A stretch of 64,000 bases of DNA from NCBI RefSeq assembly GCF_036924515.1, contig NZ_JAZHRR010000001.1:4001001-4065000 (forward strand). Reading direction: 5' to 3'. The stretch's first letter is position 1. Every line of letters starts with the position of its first letter. The notes beneath the pieces are model-generated. The model was not told the DNA's origin and searched no databases. It was given only the letters and a program-made list of their open reading frames with translations. Of this stretch, positions 30,848-39,264 are shown in pieces. Position numbers and translations under genes: made by a program. This DNA comes from Bradyrhizobium sp. AZCC 1610 (GTDB lineage Bacteria; Pseudomonadota; Alphaproteobacteria; Rhizobiales; Xanthobacteraceae).

Positions 30848-31180
30848 CGCTGAGATGTGCTCTCCTCGCCGCTTGGTCGCGGCCGGCGCGGGAGAGTTCA
30901 TGGGGGTGGCTTGCCTCCAGGGGAACAAAAGCGAATTCGTTGACACAACCGGTCGACGGCGTAGGCTTGTCGCATCTCGTTTTGCGGGAACTTGCTCGAG
31001 CCTGCCGTCAGCTATCGCGCTGTTTTCGGTATGAGCCGGTCGGGACAAAGGCTCGTCCATTCTCGCAAAGAAAATGACGATCACGCTGCCGTCAATTTCT
31101 CGGCGTTTGATCCATATCAGGCTGCGCGCCTCCCATAGGTCTCGAAATCTGGCTGCACTCTTTGTCATGGAGTTCATCCG
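30848..31180. other. non-coding gap
   Basis: 333 nt between the YCII gene and the binding-protein gene. No hairpin with T-run, repeat or supported ORF was seen. It should hold the promoter of the gene at 31181. Confidence 0.3.
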
Positions 31181-32401
31181 ATGCAATCCAGGGTCCGAAC
31201 GCTGATTGCTCTTGTCCTGGCGCTGACGTCATTGAGCGCGATCACCGAGCGGGTGCGCGATCCAGGCGTGACCGACACTGAAATTCGCATCGGCAACGTT
31301 ATGCCCTATAGCGGGAGTCTGGAGGTCTTCGGAGCGATTGGAAAAGCCGAAGCGGCGTATTTCGAGATGATCAACGAGCGTGGCGGGATCAATGGCCGCA
31401 AGGTGCGCTTCATCTCATATGATGACAAATCCGATCCATCGACGGCTCTGAGCCTCACGCGCGACCTCATCGAGAAAGACGACGTCCTCCTGATGTTCGG
31501 TTCGTTCGGAACGCCGGGGAATTTTGCCGTTCGCGCATACTTGAACGAAAGGCAAATTCCTCAACTCTTTGTCGCCTCCGGAGACGATCATCTAAGCGAT
31601 CCGTCGATGTTTCCGTGGACAATGGGCTGGCAGCCCTCCATTCGCGAAGAGGGGCGCATCTACGCCAACTACATCCAGGCGTTTTACCCCGGAAAAAGGA
31701 TCGTCGCTCTTTGGCAGAACGATCATTTCGGCCGAGAATTGTTCAAGGGGTTGGAAGACGGGCTCGGTGACATCGCCCGGATGATCAGGGTCGACATCGC
31801 CTACGATATCGCCGATCAGCATCTGGACACGCACGTATCGATCTTGAAGCGATCAGGCGCCGAAATTTTCGTATTCGCAGGCGTGCCGGAAAACGCAGCG
31901 AAAGTCGCCCGAATAGCGGCGGATCTCAATTGGCATCCGGTGTTCATCTTGAACCATATGGCTTCATCGATCGCGACGGCGCCAAAGCCCGCCGGCCAGG
32001 AAAGCTCCTTGAGCGTCATTACAGCTGCCTTCTTGAAGGATGCCAATGATCCGGCCTGGAAGGACGAGCAAGCCGCCAGGGACTGGCAGACATTTGTCGA
32101 GAAATATAATCGGGCCGGAGGCACAGACGATACTTCCGCCGTCTTCGGCTACGCCGCCGCCGAGACATTGGCCCAGGTGCTCAAACAATGCGGCAATGAC
32201 CTGTCTCGCGAGAACGTCATGAAGCAGGCGGCGGCCCTGAAAGACTATCAAGGCTCCATGTTGTTGCCCGGGATCAAAATCAGCACGGGACCCTGGAACT
32301 TCCGGCCGATCAAACACCTGCGGCTGATTCAATTCGACGGCCGCACCTGGCAGCCGATTGGCGAAGTGCTCGAAACGGCTTTCTCCAATGCCCAGAAGTA
32401 G
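31181..32401 (+). CDS. LivK-type ABC transporter substrate-binding protein
   Basis: 406 residues. A hydrophobic N-terminus (MQSRVRTLIALVLALTSLSA) acts as signal sequence. The body is a type I periplasmic binding protein with EIRIGNVMPYSGSLEVFG, GGINGRKVRFISYDDKSDP and LMFGSFGTPGNFAVRAYLN. It is clearly related to the N-terminal domain of the fusion at 27201-29507, sharing the GGINGRKV, CGNDLSRENVMKQA and PGIKIST-type segments. The ligand is unknown and no permease or ATPase gene is nearby. Confidence 0.9.
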   Translation: MQSRVRTLIALVLALTSLSAITERVRDPGVTDTEIRIGNVMPYSGSLEVFGAIGKAEAAYFEMINERGGINGRKVRFISYDDKSDPSTALSLTRDLIEKDDVLLMFGSFGTPGNFAVRAYLNERQIPQLFVASGDDHLSDPSMFPWTMGWQPSIREEGRIYANYIQAFYPGKRIVALWQNDHFGRELFKGLEDGLGDIARMIRVDIAYDIADQHLDTHVSILKRSGAEIFVFAGVPENAAKVARIAADLNWHPVFILNHMASSIATAPKPAGQESSLSVITAAFLKDANDPAWKDEQAARDWQTFVEKYNRAGGTDDTSAVFGYAAAETLAQVLKQCGNDLSRENVMKQAAALKDYQGSMLLPGIKISTGPWNFRPIKHLRLIQFDGRTWQPIGEVLETAFSNAQK

Positions 32402-32614
32402 GTGGCGCGCGGAGTAGCTGGCGTGAGAGTTCAAGGATGGCTGGCCGAAGCTCGGCTTGCCGACGGCAACAGTCCGTCTACGCTCAAGCTACGCCGGACA
32501 CGCTCCGACCTGACGGTCTCCGCGTGGCTTGCCTAGCCGTAGCTCGCGGCCACAGCCCGCCTTCGCCCTGTGGGCTTCGGCGTGGCAGCCTTCTCTCGCT
32601 TCGCGAGCGAAGGC

Positions 32615-32700
32615 TGGTGGGGAAGGAAGGACTCGAACCTTCGAAGCCATACGGCGGCTGATTTACAGTCAGCTCCCTTTGCCACTCGGGACACTTCCCC
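32615..32700 (-). tRNA. tRNA-Tyr (anticodon GTA)
   Basis: 86 nt with encoded CCA and the long variable arm of class II tRNAs. Acceptor GGGGAAG with CTTCCCC, anticodon loop CTGTAAA with anticodon GTA, T-arm AAGGTTCGAGTCCTT. Confidence 0.97.
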
Positions 32701-32903
32701 GTCCGCCAGCGTCAGGAACCGGCCGCCCGAGTGGCGGAGGACCGGACCATGGATGACGCTGAGGCCGAAAGCCCGTTTCGAAGCGGCTTCGACCGGCGCG
32801 TTTATGGGCGAAGCGGGATGGCAAAGTCAACCAACGGCGGTGGCCAAAAGCGCTCTCGATGGGCCAAATTGCCATATTCGGGGACCCGTGACACAAGCTC
32901 CCC

Positions 32904-33731
32904 ATGAGCGATCGCGACCGAAAACCGCCGTTCCGCCGCGGCGGCGGCAAACCCTTCGAAAAAGGGCGAAAATTCGCCCGTCCGCCGGGCCGCCGGGACC
33001 GGGACGCGAGCCCTGACGGGCCGGTGATTCTTTATGGCTGGCACACGGTGACGGCGGCTCTGGCCAACCCGGAACGGCAGATCCGAAAGCTGTTCCTGAC
33101 CGAAAACGCCGCAAGGCGGTTGGCGGACGAGCATATCGACACCCGCGTTCCCCCTGAAATCGTCCGCCCGAACGCGATCGACCAGCGGCTTGGGCCCGAC
33201 GCCGTGCACCAGGGGCTATTGGCGGAGGCCGAGCCCCTGCCCTCGCCCGACATCGATACGCTGCCGCTGGAAGGCATCGTGCTGGTACTCGACCAGATCA
33301 CCGATCCGCACAATGTCGGCGCGATCATGCGCTCGGCGGCCGCGTTTGCGGTGAAAGCGATCGTCACCACGGCCCGCCACAGCCCCGAGGCCACCGGCGT
33401 GCTGGCGAAATCCGCGTCCGGCGCGCTGGAGCTGGTACCGCTGGTGACCGTGCAGAACCTCGCCCGTGCGCTCAACGAGTTGAACGACCGCGGCTTCATG
33501 ACGGTCGGGCTGGACAGTGAGGGGACCGAGGATCTCGGCGCGGTGACGCTGCAGCAGCCGCTCGCCCTGGTGCTGGGCGCCGAAGGCAAGGGCCTGCGGC
33601 AACTGACGCGCGAGACCTGCAGCGTGGTGGCGCGGCTCGACATGCCCGGCGAGATCAAGAGCCTGAACGTGTCGAACGCCGCGGTGCTCGCGCTTTATAT
33701 CGGCGCCAGCCGGCTCGGCCTGATGAAATGA
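32904..33731 (+). CDS. rlmB: 23S rRNA 2'-O-ribose methyltransferase of the RlmB/TrmH (SpoU) family
   Basis: 275 residues. A basic, disordered N-terminus (MSDRDRKPPFRRGGGKPFEK) is followed by the substrate-binding L30-like domain (about 40-115, ILYGWHTVTAALANPERQIR). The SPOUT catalytic domain holds motif 1 LDQITDPHNVGAIMRSAAAF, motif 2 LVLGAEGKGLRQLTRETC and motif 3 KSLNVSNAAVLALY. This is the full signature of RlmB, which methylates G2251 in E. coli 23S rRNA. The exact target here is inferred. Confidence 0.92.
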   Translation: MSDRDRKPPFRRGGGKPFEKGRKFARPPGRRDRDASPDGPVILYGWHTVTAALANPERQIRKLFLTENAARRLADEHIDTRVPPEIVRPNAIDQRLGPDAVHQGLLAEAEPLPSPDIDTLPLEGIVLVLDQITDPHNVGAIMRSAAAFAVKAIVTTARHSPEATGVLAKSASGALELVPLVTVQNLARALNELNDRGFMTVGLDSEGTEDLGAVTLQQPLALVLGAEGKGLRQLTRETCSVVARLDMPGEIKSLNVSNAAVLALYIGASRLGLMK

Positions 33732-33733
33732 AA

Positions 33734-33764
33734 AGCGCCCGCTCGCGGGAGGCGAACGGGCGCT
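33734..33764 (-). terminator. hairpin between convergent genes
   Basis: AGCGCCCG pairs with CGGGCGCT, with extra pairs inside the 15-nt loop. On the minus strand TTTTCATTT follows, so it best serves the gene at 33788-34165; it may also protect the rlmB 3' end. Confidence 0.7.
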
Positions 33765-33787
33765 GAAGCTTGCAGGGCTCTACTGGA

Positions 33788-34165
33788 TCAGTAGTAGCGG
33801 CGCAGCACGCGCTGGCCGTAATAACGCCCGGCGTGGCCGTAGCGGTGTGCGCGATAACCGTAGTGCGGACGGTTGTAGCCATAGCCGTAGCCGGAGATCG
33901 AGCCTTCGCGATAGACCCGGTACGGCGCAAAGTTACCGGGACCGGTATAGGTCGGACCCTGGTTGACGTAATAATACTGCTGCTCCGGATCGGGCAGCCG
34001 TTCGCGGACCCAGCCGCCGCAGGGATTGCAACCCGAGTAGCCATACGCCGCGACCGGCGCGACATAGACCTGCGGCTGCCAGCAACCGTTGTAACCGCAC
34101 GCCATCGCGGGCGCAGCGGCCATGACGGCGACTGCGGCGATCAATCCTTTAATCAAATGACGCAT
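33788..34165 (-). CDS. small secreted Tyr/Gly-rich protein
   Basis: 125 residues. Signal peptide MRHLIKGLIAAVAVMAAAPA with cleavage near AMA-CGY. The mature part has four cysteines (CGYNGC, CNPCGG) and a Tyr/Gly/Arg-rich C-terminal half (YGYGYNRPHYGYRAHRYG). Proteins of this sort are common in Bradyrhizobium envelopes but have no known function. Confidence 0.8.
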   Translation of the reverse strand: MRHLIKGLIAAVAVMAAAPAMACGYNGCWQPQVYVAPVAAYGYSGCNPCGGWVRERLPDPEQQYYYVNQGPTYTGPGNFAPYRVYREGSISGYGYGYNRPHYGYRAHRYGHAGRYYGQRVLRRYY

Positions 34166-34195
34166 TACTCTCTCCTGTTCGTATTTTCGTTGGTC

Positions 34196-34642
34196 TTAAC
34201 GTGGAAGGTTGTGCGGCCTGCGCCGATCATAGTTCGGCGCGTAGATGATCTCGGGCGGATCGACGGGTATGTTCGATTGCGCCGGCAGCGGCGCCGACTG
34301 CGCCGACCAGGATTGATGATAGCTCTCGGCCGGCTGCGGCAATTTGCGGTTCGCCGGCGGCTCGATTTCCAGCCGCCCGTAACCGGGCATGCGGCCGGCG
34401 CTCGGATAATAATGGCCGACGCGCGGCACCGGATCGATATAGCGGCCACCGTAAATGGTCGGCTCGACATGGGTGCCCTTGCCCAGACCCCAATCGCCTT
34501 CGATCACCGCATAGGATGCATCGACGCCGTTAATGATGATGGGTACGCCGGGACGGCCCGGAATCACGATCTCGAAGCCACCGCCGGCAAAGGCCGTCGA
34601 CATCATCGCCGCCAAAATTGCCAGTGTCGAGGCAACGCGCAT
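34196..34642 (-). CDS. secreted protein of unknown function
   Basis: 148 residues. Signal peptide MRVASTLAILAAMMSTAFAG, then FEIVIPGRPGVPIIINGVDA and a Pro-rich, Tyr-containing remainder that looks unstructured. It is 30 nt upstream of the Tyr/Gly-rich secreted protein on the same strand; the two may form an envelope-protein pair. Confidence 0.75.
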   Translation of the reverse strand: MRVASTLAILAAMMSTAFAGGGFEIVIPGRPGVPIIINGVDASYAVIEGDWGLGKGTHVEPTIYGGRYIDPVPRVGHYYPSAGRMPGYGRLEIEPPANRKLPQPAESYHQSWSAQSAPLPAQSNIPVDPPEIIYAPNYDRRRPHNLPR

Positions 34643-34792
34643 CGCTTGGGATCCCGCTTTCCTGGAGTCCCAATTTAATCCAACAAGCCGGTTCAGGGGT
34701 TAAGGCGGTCGGCCAAACTGGTGGTAAGGCTAACGGGCAAGCATGGATCGCCGTTCAATTGCGAGAAATGGCGCTATCCAAACGTTAACGCC

Positions 34793-34859
34793 GGGGATCG
34801 GAAGGCCGACCCCGGGGGGATCGGAAGGGCCGACCCCGGGGGATCGGAAGGCCGACCCC
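34793..34859. repeat. three tandem hairpin-forming repeats
   Basis: Three adjacent copies (34793-34813, 34814-34837, 34838-34859) of a unit close to GGGGATCGGAAGGCCGACCC. In each, GGGG and CGG can pair with CCG and CCCC. They fill much of the 304-nt gap between the secreted protein and the sulfatase. Only three slightly different copies and no spacers, so not CRISPR. Confidence 0.8.
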
Positions 34860-34946
34860 GGGCGCTCGGCTGCCCGCTCGATTGTCATTTGCGCGGCAAT
34901 ATCGCACCATCCCGCCCTCTCCCGCTCTCTCTGAACTCCAGCCGAA

Positions 34947-36593
34947 ATGCCTGAAATGACGACCAAAACGCCTGCGAAGAACGTGCTCTGGATCATGTGC
35001 GACCAGCTTCGCTACGACTATCTCGGCTGTACCGGACACCCGATCCTGAAGACGCCGAACATCGACGCGATGGCCAGGCGCGGCGTGCTGTTTTCCAACG
35101 CCTATGTGCAGTCGCCGATCTGCGGCCCGTCGCGGATGTCGTTCTATACCGGCCGCTACATGCGCTCGCACGGTTCGCACTGGAACGGCTGGCCGCTCCG
35201 CATAGGCGAACCTACGCTCGGCGATCACCTCAAGAAGATCGACGTCCGCAACGTGCTGGTCGGCAAGACCCATATGGCTCCCGACCTGGAGGGGCTGAAG
35301 AATCTCGGGATTCCACCGGACTCGATCATTGGCGTGCACGTATCGGAATGCGGGTTCGAGCCCTATGAGCGGGACGATGGGCTGCATCCGACCGGGCGGC
35401 CGCGGCCGGCCTACGACAATTATCTGCGCCAGCACGGCTACGACGCCCCCAATCCGTGGGAGCACTGGGCGAATTCCGGAGCGGCCGAGGACGGGACCTT
35501 GCAAAACGGCTGGTTGCTGGTGCACGCCGACAAGGCCGCGCGCGTGCCGGACGAACATTCCGAAACGCCCTACATGACGCGGCGCGCGATGGAGTTCATC
35601 GCAGAGGCCCAGGACGACGGCCGGCCATGGTGCCTGCATCTGTCCTACATCAAGCCGCACTGGCCCTACATCGCACCGGAGCCCTACGCCAGCATGTACG
35701 GGCCGCAGGACGTACAGCCGGTGATCCGCTCGCAGGAGGAGCGCGCCAACGCCCATCCGGTGTTCGCCGCCTATATGGACATGCGCTATTCCCGCAACAT
35801 GTCGCGCAACGAGGCGCGCGAGAAAGTCATCCCGACCTATATGGGCCTGATCAAGCAGATCGACGACCAGATGGGCGTCTTGATGCAGTACCTCGAAAGC
35901 CGCGGCCTGCTCGACACCACCATGATCGTGTTCACGTCGGACCATGGCGACTATCTCGGCGATCACTGGATGGGCGAGAAGGATCTGTTCCACGAACAAT
36001 CGGCCAAAATCCCGCTGATCGTGATCGATCCGTCGGCGGCTGCCGACAGCACGCGCGGCACGGTGAGCGATGCACTGGTCGAGGCGATCGATCTGGCGCC
36101 GACCTTCATCGATTATTTCGGCAGCAATCCGCCGGACCACATTCTGGAAGGACGTTCGCTGCTGCCGCTGCTACATGGCGACAAGCCCGCCGACTGGCGC
36201 AAGGTGGTATTCTCCGAATACGACTACGCCATGCAGGACGTCCGCGTGATGCTGAACCAGCCGATCGAACGCTGCCGGCTGTTCATGGTGTTCGACGGCC
36301 GCTGGAAATTCATTCACGCCTCCGGCTTCCGGCCGATGCTGTACGACCTCGAGAGCGACCCGCAGGAATTTGTCGATCGCGGCGCCGACCCCGCCTGCGC
36401 CGATGTCGTGGCGCGGCTGCAATCGGAGCTGTTCGACTGGGCGCTGCATCCGAAGATGCACATCACCACGCCAAACGCGAAGATCGCGGCGTACGCGGCC
36501 CAGCAATTACAGGTGAAAAACGGCGTGCTGATCGGCATCTGGGACGAGGCGGAACTCGGCGCGATCAGGGAGAAGATCGGGATGAAGCCATAA
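34947..36593 (+). CDS. sulfatase / alkaline-phosphatase-superfamily hydrolase
   Basis: 548 residues starting MPEMTTKTPAKNVLWIMCDQ. The sulfatase signature CGPSRMSFYTGR places the formylglycine cysteine at residue 59. A second metal motif is FTSDHGDYLGDHWMGEKDLF near residue 335. No signal peptide, so a cytoplasmic arylsulfatase or phosphonate/phosphodiester hydrolase is likely; the substrate cannot be read. Activity would need a formylglycine-generating enzyme encoded elsewhere. The last 34 bases recur at 41235-41268. Confidence 0.9.
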   Translation: MPEMTTKTPAKNVLWIMCDQLRYDYLGCTGHPILKTPNIDAMARRGVLFSNAYVQSPICGPSRMSFYTGRYMRSHGSHWNGWPLRIGEPTLGDHLKKIDVRNVLVGKTHMAPDLEGLKNLGIPPDSIIGVHVSECGFEPYERDDGLHPTGRPRPAYDNYLRQHGYDAPNPWEHWANSGAAEDGTLQNGWLLVHADKAARVPDEHSETPYMTRRAMEFIAEAQDDGRPWCLHLSYIKPHWPYIAPEPYASMYGPQDVQPVIRSQEERANAHPVFAAYMDMRYSRNMSRNEAREKVIPTYMGLIKQIDDQMGVLMQYLESRGLLDTTMIVFTSDHGDYLGDHWMGEKDLFHEQSAKIPLIVIDPSAAADSTRGTVSDALVEAIDLAPTFIDYFGSNPPDHILEGRSLLPLLHGDKPADWRKVVFSEYDYAMQDVRVMLNQPIERCRLFMVFDGRWKFIHASGFRPMLYDLESDPQEFVDRGADPACADVVARLQSELFDWALHPKMHITTPNAKIAAYAAQQLQVKNGVLIGIWDEAELGAIREKIGMKP

Positions 36594-36741
36594 AACCCGG
36601 GCCTGCACGCATGATCGGTGTTGCGGCGGGGACACGTCGTGTCGACAAATTGCGGCTGCTCACGCCACGTTTATTGCAGTTTCGAGCACGCGGGCGCTAC
36701 GGTCACCCAGCGAAACACTTCGCAGCCATTCGAGGGGCGCA

Positions 36742-37494
36742 ATGAAGCCATATCGCGGCGACACTGGATTTGTCGGCTGGCCATCCTTTCTCCGCCGGGC
36801 ATCGTGGCGTCGACTGCAAACGATAGCGATCGCGGTCTTGCTGCTCCTGCCGATCGGCGCAAACCCCGCGCTGGCAGCGCCGAGTTCCCCGTCGGCGGCT
36901 TCGACCGCTCATGTCTACCTGCTCCGCGGCGTGCTCAATATCTTTTCTCTGGGTCTCGATGACATTGCGGCACAGTTGCGGGCGCAGGGCATCCCGGTCA
37001 CTGTCGCGAACTTCGCCTCCTGGTCGTCGCTCGCCGACGAAGCCGCCGCCGGATACAGGAGTGGCAGGATCAAGACCATCATTCTGGTCGGGCATTCCTC
37101 GGGTGCGACCGCCCTGCCCGATATGGTCGCCAAGCTGGATCAGCTGGGCGCTCCCGTGAAGCTGGCAATCGGCCTGGATTCGGTGTTTCGCACCAGCCTC
37201 TCGGGGCGCGTGGGACGCTATATAAACTTTTACATCGCCAACGGCGCCGGCACGCAGGTCGCGAAAACTGGACAATTCCAGGGCAAGCTCGAGAATGTGA
37301 ATGTGCAGGGCGTGCCTGGCGTCGGGCACATGTCCATCGAAAAGAACCAGGTCATGCAGCAGAAGGTGATAAGCGAGATCGATGCCGTCGTCTTCGGCCG
37401 ATCTGCACCAGCTTCGCGAGCGCAGAAGCCGCGGCGGCCTGGAGCGGCGAGCGCGGTGAGAGCTGGCACCGCAAGCACCGCGGCGGTACGCTAG
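36742..37494 (+). CDS. secreted alpha/beta-hydrolase, paralogue 1
   Basis: 250 residues with a signal peptide in about 20-46 (IAIAVLLLLPIGANPALAAP). The hydrolase core has VYLLRGVLNIFSLGLDDIAA, the nucleophile elbow LVGHSSGA (Ser near 117), an Asp in IGLDSVF and a His in VPGVGHMSIEKN. The basic tail (SRAQKPRRPGAASAVRAG) is probably disordered. It is about 35-40 percent alike, by eye, to the next gene over the core. Substrate unknown; a periplasmic esterase or thioesterase is plausible. Confidence 0.78.
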   Translation: MKPYRGDTGFVGWPSFLRRASWRRLQTIAIAVLLLLPIGANPALAAPSSPSAASTAHVYLLRGVLNIFSLGLDDIAAQLRAQGIPVTVANFASWSSLADEAAAGYRSGRIKTIILVGHSSGATALPDMVAKLDQLGAPVKLAIGLDSVFRTSLSGRVGRYINFYIANGAGTQVAKTGQFQGKLENVNVQGVPGVGHMSIEKNQVMQQKVISEIDAVVFGRSAPASRAQKPRRPGAASAVRAGTASTAAVR

Positions 37495-37659
37495 TAGTTC
37501 GGTTGGCTCGGTTCAGGCGGCTGTCACCGAAGCGACGAGCGCCGCAAATTCTGCCAATTCCTCGACGATAGATCATCCGGAAGAAGCGCCGGGTGGCGTC
37601 GCCTGCCGGCATTCATGTTCCGGCGTGCCTTTGCAACTAGAATCACGGACGGAAAGCGT

Positions 37660-38598
37660 ATGAGCAGTCCGACGCAGGTTGCGGCCGTGGTGATCCGTGC
37701 GGCCGTTTCCGTCTGCATCTTTTCGGCTATTTGCAATCTGGCACTCGCCGGCCCGGTCGCACGGTCGACCAATGCTACCGCGGCGATCGCTCCCGTCGCA
37801 CCGCCAGTCGCGCCCCAGCCGCAGGCGCGTGTCTATCTGTTCCGGGGCGCGCTCGGCCCGATCTTTTCGCGCGGGATGGACCGCCTGACCAAGCGCCTCG
37901 AAGAAGCCGGCATCCGGGCTGACGTTTACGAGTTCACCATTTGCCGGCTGATCGCAGATCAGGCCATCCGTGATTTCCGGAATGATCCCGCTCCGATCGC
38001 CCTGATCGGTCATTCGATGGGCGGACTTTGTGCCTTGACGTTTGCCGGAATACTGAGGTCCGAAAACATCCCGGTAAGCCTGGTGGCAACTATTGATCCT
38101 GCTCAAGCAAGTCCGAAGGTGCCGCTGAACGTCGAGCGTTACATCAACGTTTTCCTGTCCGACAGTGTATTGGGCGGCGGCGATGTGGTGGCGGAGCAGG
38201 GTTACCAGGGTCACTACGCAAGCTTCGATTTGAAGGAGCACGGGGAAGTCACCCACATCAACATCGACAAGATGGATTCCATCCACGAGCAATTGGTGAC
38301 AGCCATTGCGCAGCTTGCAACGACGCCTTTGCCGGCCAAGGGAGAGGCGGTGCCGCTGCGCTACGTCGTTCCTTCCGATGCCCCGCTAGAACTGTGGGAC
38401 AGCGGCACGCAGCAACTCGCCCGTTCGGGTGATACCTTGCAGAGGCTTGCAGCACTTAATGCTGTACCGCTGTGGTCACTTACCCAGGCCAATCAGTATT
38501 CGGACAGCGCACCGCTGTCAGTTGGCCAGCGCGTCCTGGTTCCGCGCCGTCTTGCTCCACCTGTCGCAACATCAGCAGCGTCGCGAGGGAAACGGTAG
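37660..38598 (+). CDS. secreted alpha/beta-hydrolase with C-terminal LysM domain, paralogue 2
   Basis: 312 residues from ATG 37660 (GGAAAG upstream; a start at 37615 would extend it by 15). Signal segment AAVVIRAAVSVCIFSAICNL. The core mirrors paralogue 1: VYLFRGALGPIFSRGMDRLT, elbow LIGHSMGG, Asp in ATIDPAQ, His in GEVTHINIDKMD. A LysM-like module follows at about 255-305 (ARSGDTLQRLAALNAVPLWS to VGQRVLVP), which would bind peptidoglycan and hold the enzyme at the wall. Confidence 0.8.
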   Translation: MSSPTQVAAVVIRAAVSVCIFSAICNLALAGPVARSTNATAAIAPVAPPVAPQPQARVYLFRGALGPIFSRGMDRLTKRLEEAGIRADVYEFTICRLIADQAIRDFRNDPAPIALIGHSMGGLCALTFAGILRSENIPVSLVATIDPAQASPKVPLNVERYINVFLSDSVLGGGDVVAEQGYQGHYASFDLKEHGEVTHINIDKMDSIHEQLVTAIAQLATTPLPAKGEAVPLRYVVPSDAPLELWDSGTQQLARSGDTLQRLAALNAVPLWSLTQANQYSDSAPLSVGQRVLVPRRLAPPVATSAASRGKR

Positions 38599-38610
38599 CT
38601 TGGAGCGGCG

Positions 38611-39249
38611 TCAGGTGCGCGGCAGAAACGGAATAAGCATCGGAACGCGACGGCAATACGATCCATAAGCATCCGCACCGAGTTCCTCCGTGAGGAATCC
38701 CTCCTCCATGCGGGCCTTCAAAAACATCCCGAGCGAGATCAGCACCGCACCCAGCATCGCGGTCACTGTTCCGACCGCGATGCCCGTCACCAGCATTCCG
38801 GCGATAAGCCCCGTATAGATCGGGTGGCGCACCAGCCCGTACGGGCCGGTGTCGATGACCTGATGGCCTTCCTTGTGCGTGATCGCGTTCGACCAGAACC
38901 GCCCGAGGTGAATTCTCCCCCACCACGTGAATGAGATCCCCGCAAGGACAAGGCACGCGAGCACGTAGATGCCAAGGTTGCCAAACTGCCAGAGCGGCTT
39001 TTCCCCCAGGACCTTGCCAGTCAATGGCAAGAAAAGAATGGCCCCTGCGAGAATGGGGAAGCGGTACTTGAGCGACTCCCAGGTCATCACGTGTTTCTTC
39101 GTTTGACCGGACCAGAACGACGCCAAAACCCAACTGGTGACCCACAAAATCCAGATGAGGGCGAGCAACTGCGTGGGCCAGGTAGTGGTCCAGCCACTCA
39201 AGGCGAAAGCCAGCCATTGACCAGGGTCGTTCAGCATGTCGCGGACCAT
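38611..39249 (-). CDS. isoprenylcysteine carboxyl methyltransferase-like membrane protein
   Basis: 212 residues with about five membrane spans. The C-terminal SAM-binding signature of ICMT/PEMT-type enzymes is clear: DTGPYGLVRHPIYTGLIAGM and RMEEGFLTEELGADAYGSYC. Bacterial members methylate small lipids or isoprenoid acids rather than prenylated proteins. Third gene of a tight minus-strand operon with the epimerase (15 nt upstream) and the Mpo1-like gene. Confidence 0.85.
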   Translation of the reverse strand: MVRDMLNDPGQWLAFALSGWTTTWPTQLLALIWILWVTSWVLASFWSGQTKKHVMTWESLKYRFPILAGAILFLPLTGKVLGEKPLWQFGNLGIYVLACLVLAGISFTWWGRIHLGRFWSNAITHKEGHQVIDTGPYGLVRHPIYTGLIAGMLVTGIAVGTVTAMLGAVLISLGMFLKARMEEGFLTEELGADAYGSYCRRVPMLIPFLPRT

Positions 39250-39264
39250 TAGTAAGCGATTGGA

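Noticed and set aside
34793..34859. CRISPR-like array
   Set aside because: Three slightly unequal copies directly abutting, no spacers, no cas genes. No CRISPR array was seen anywhere in the window.
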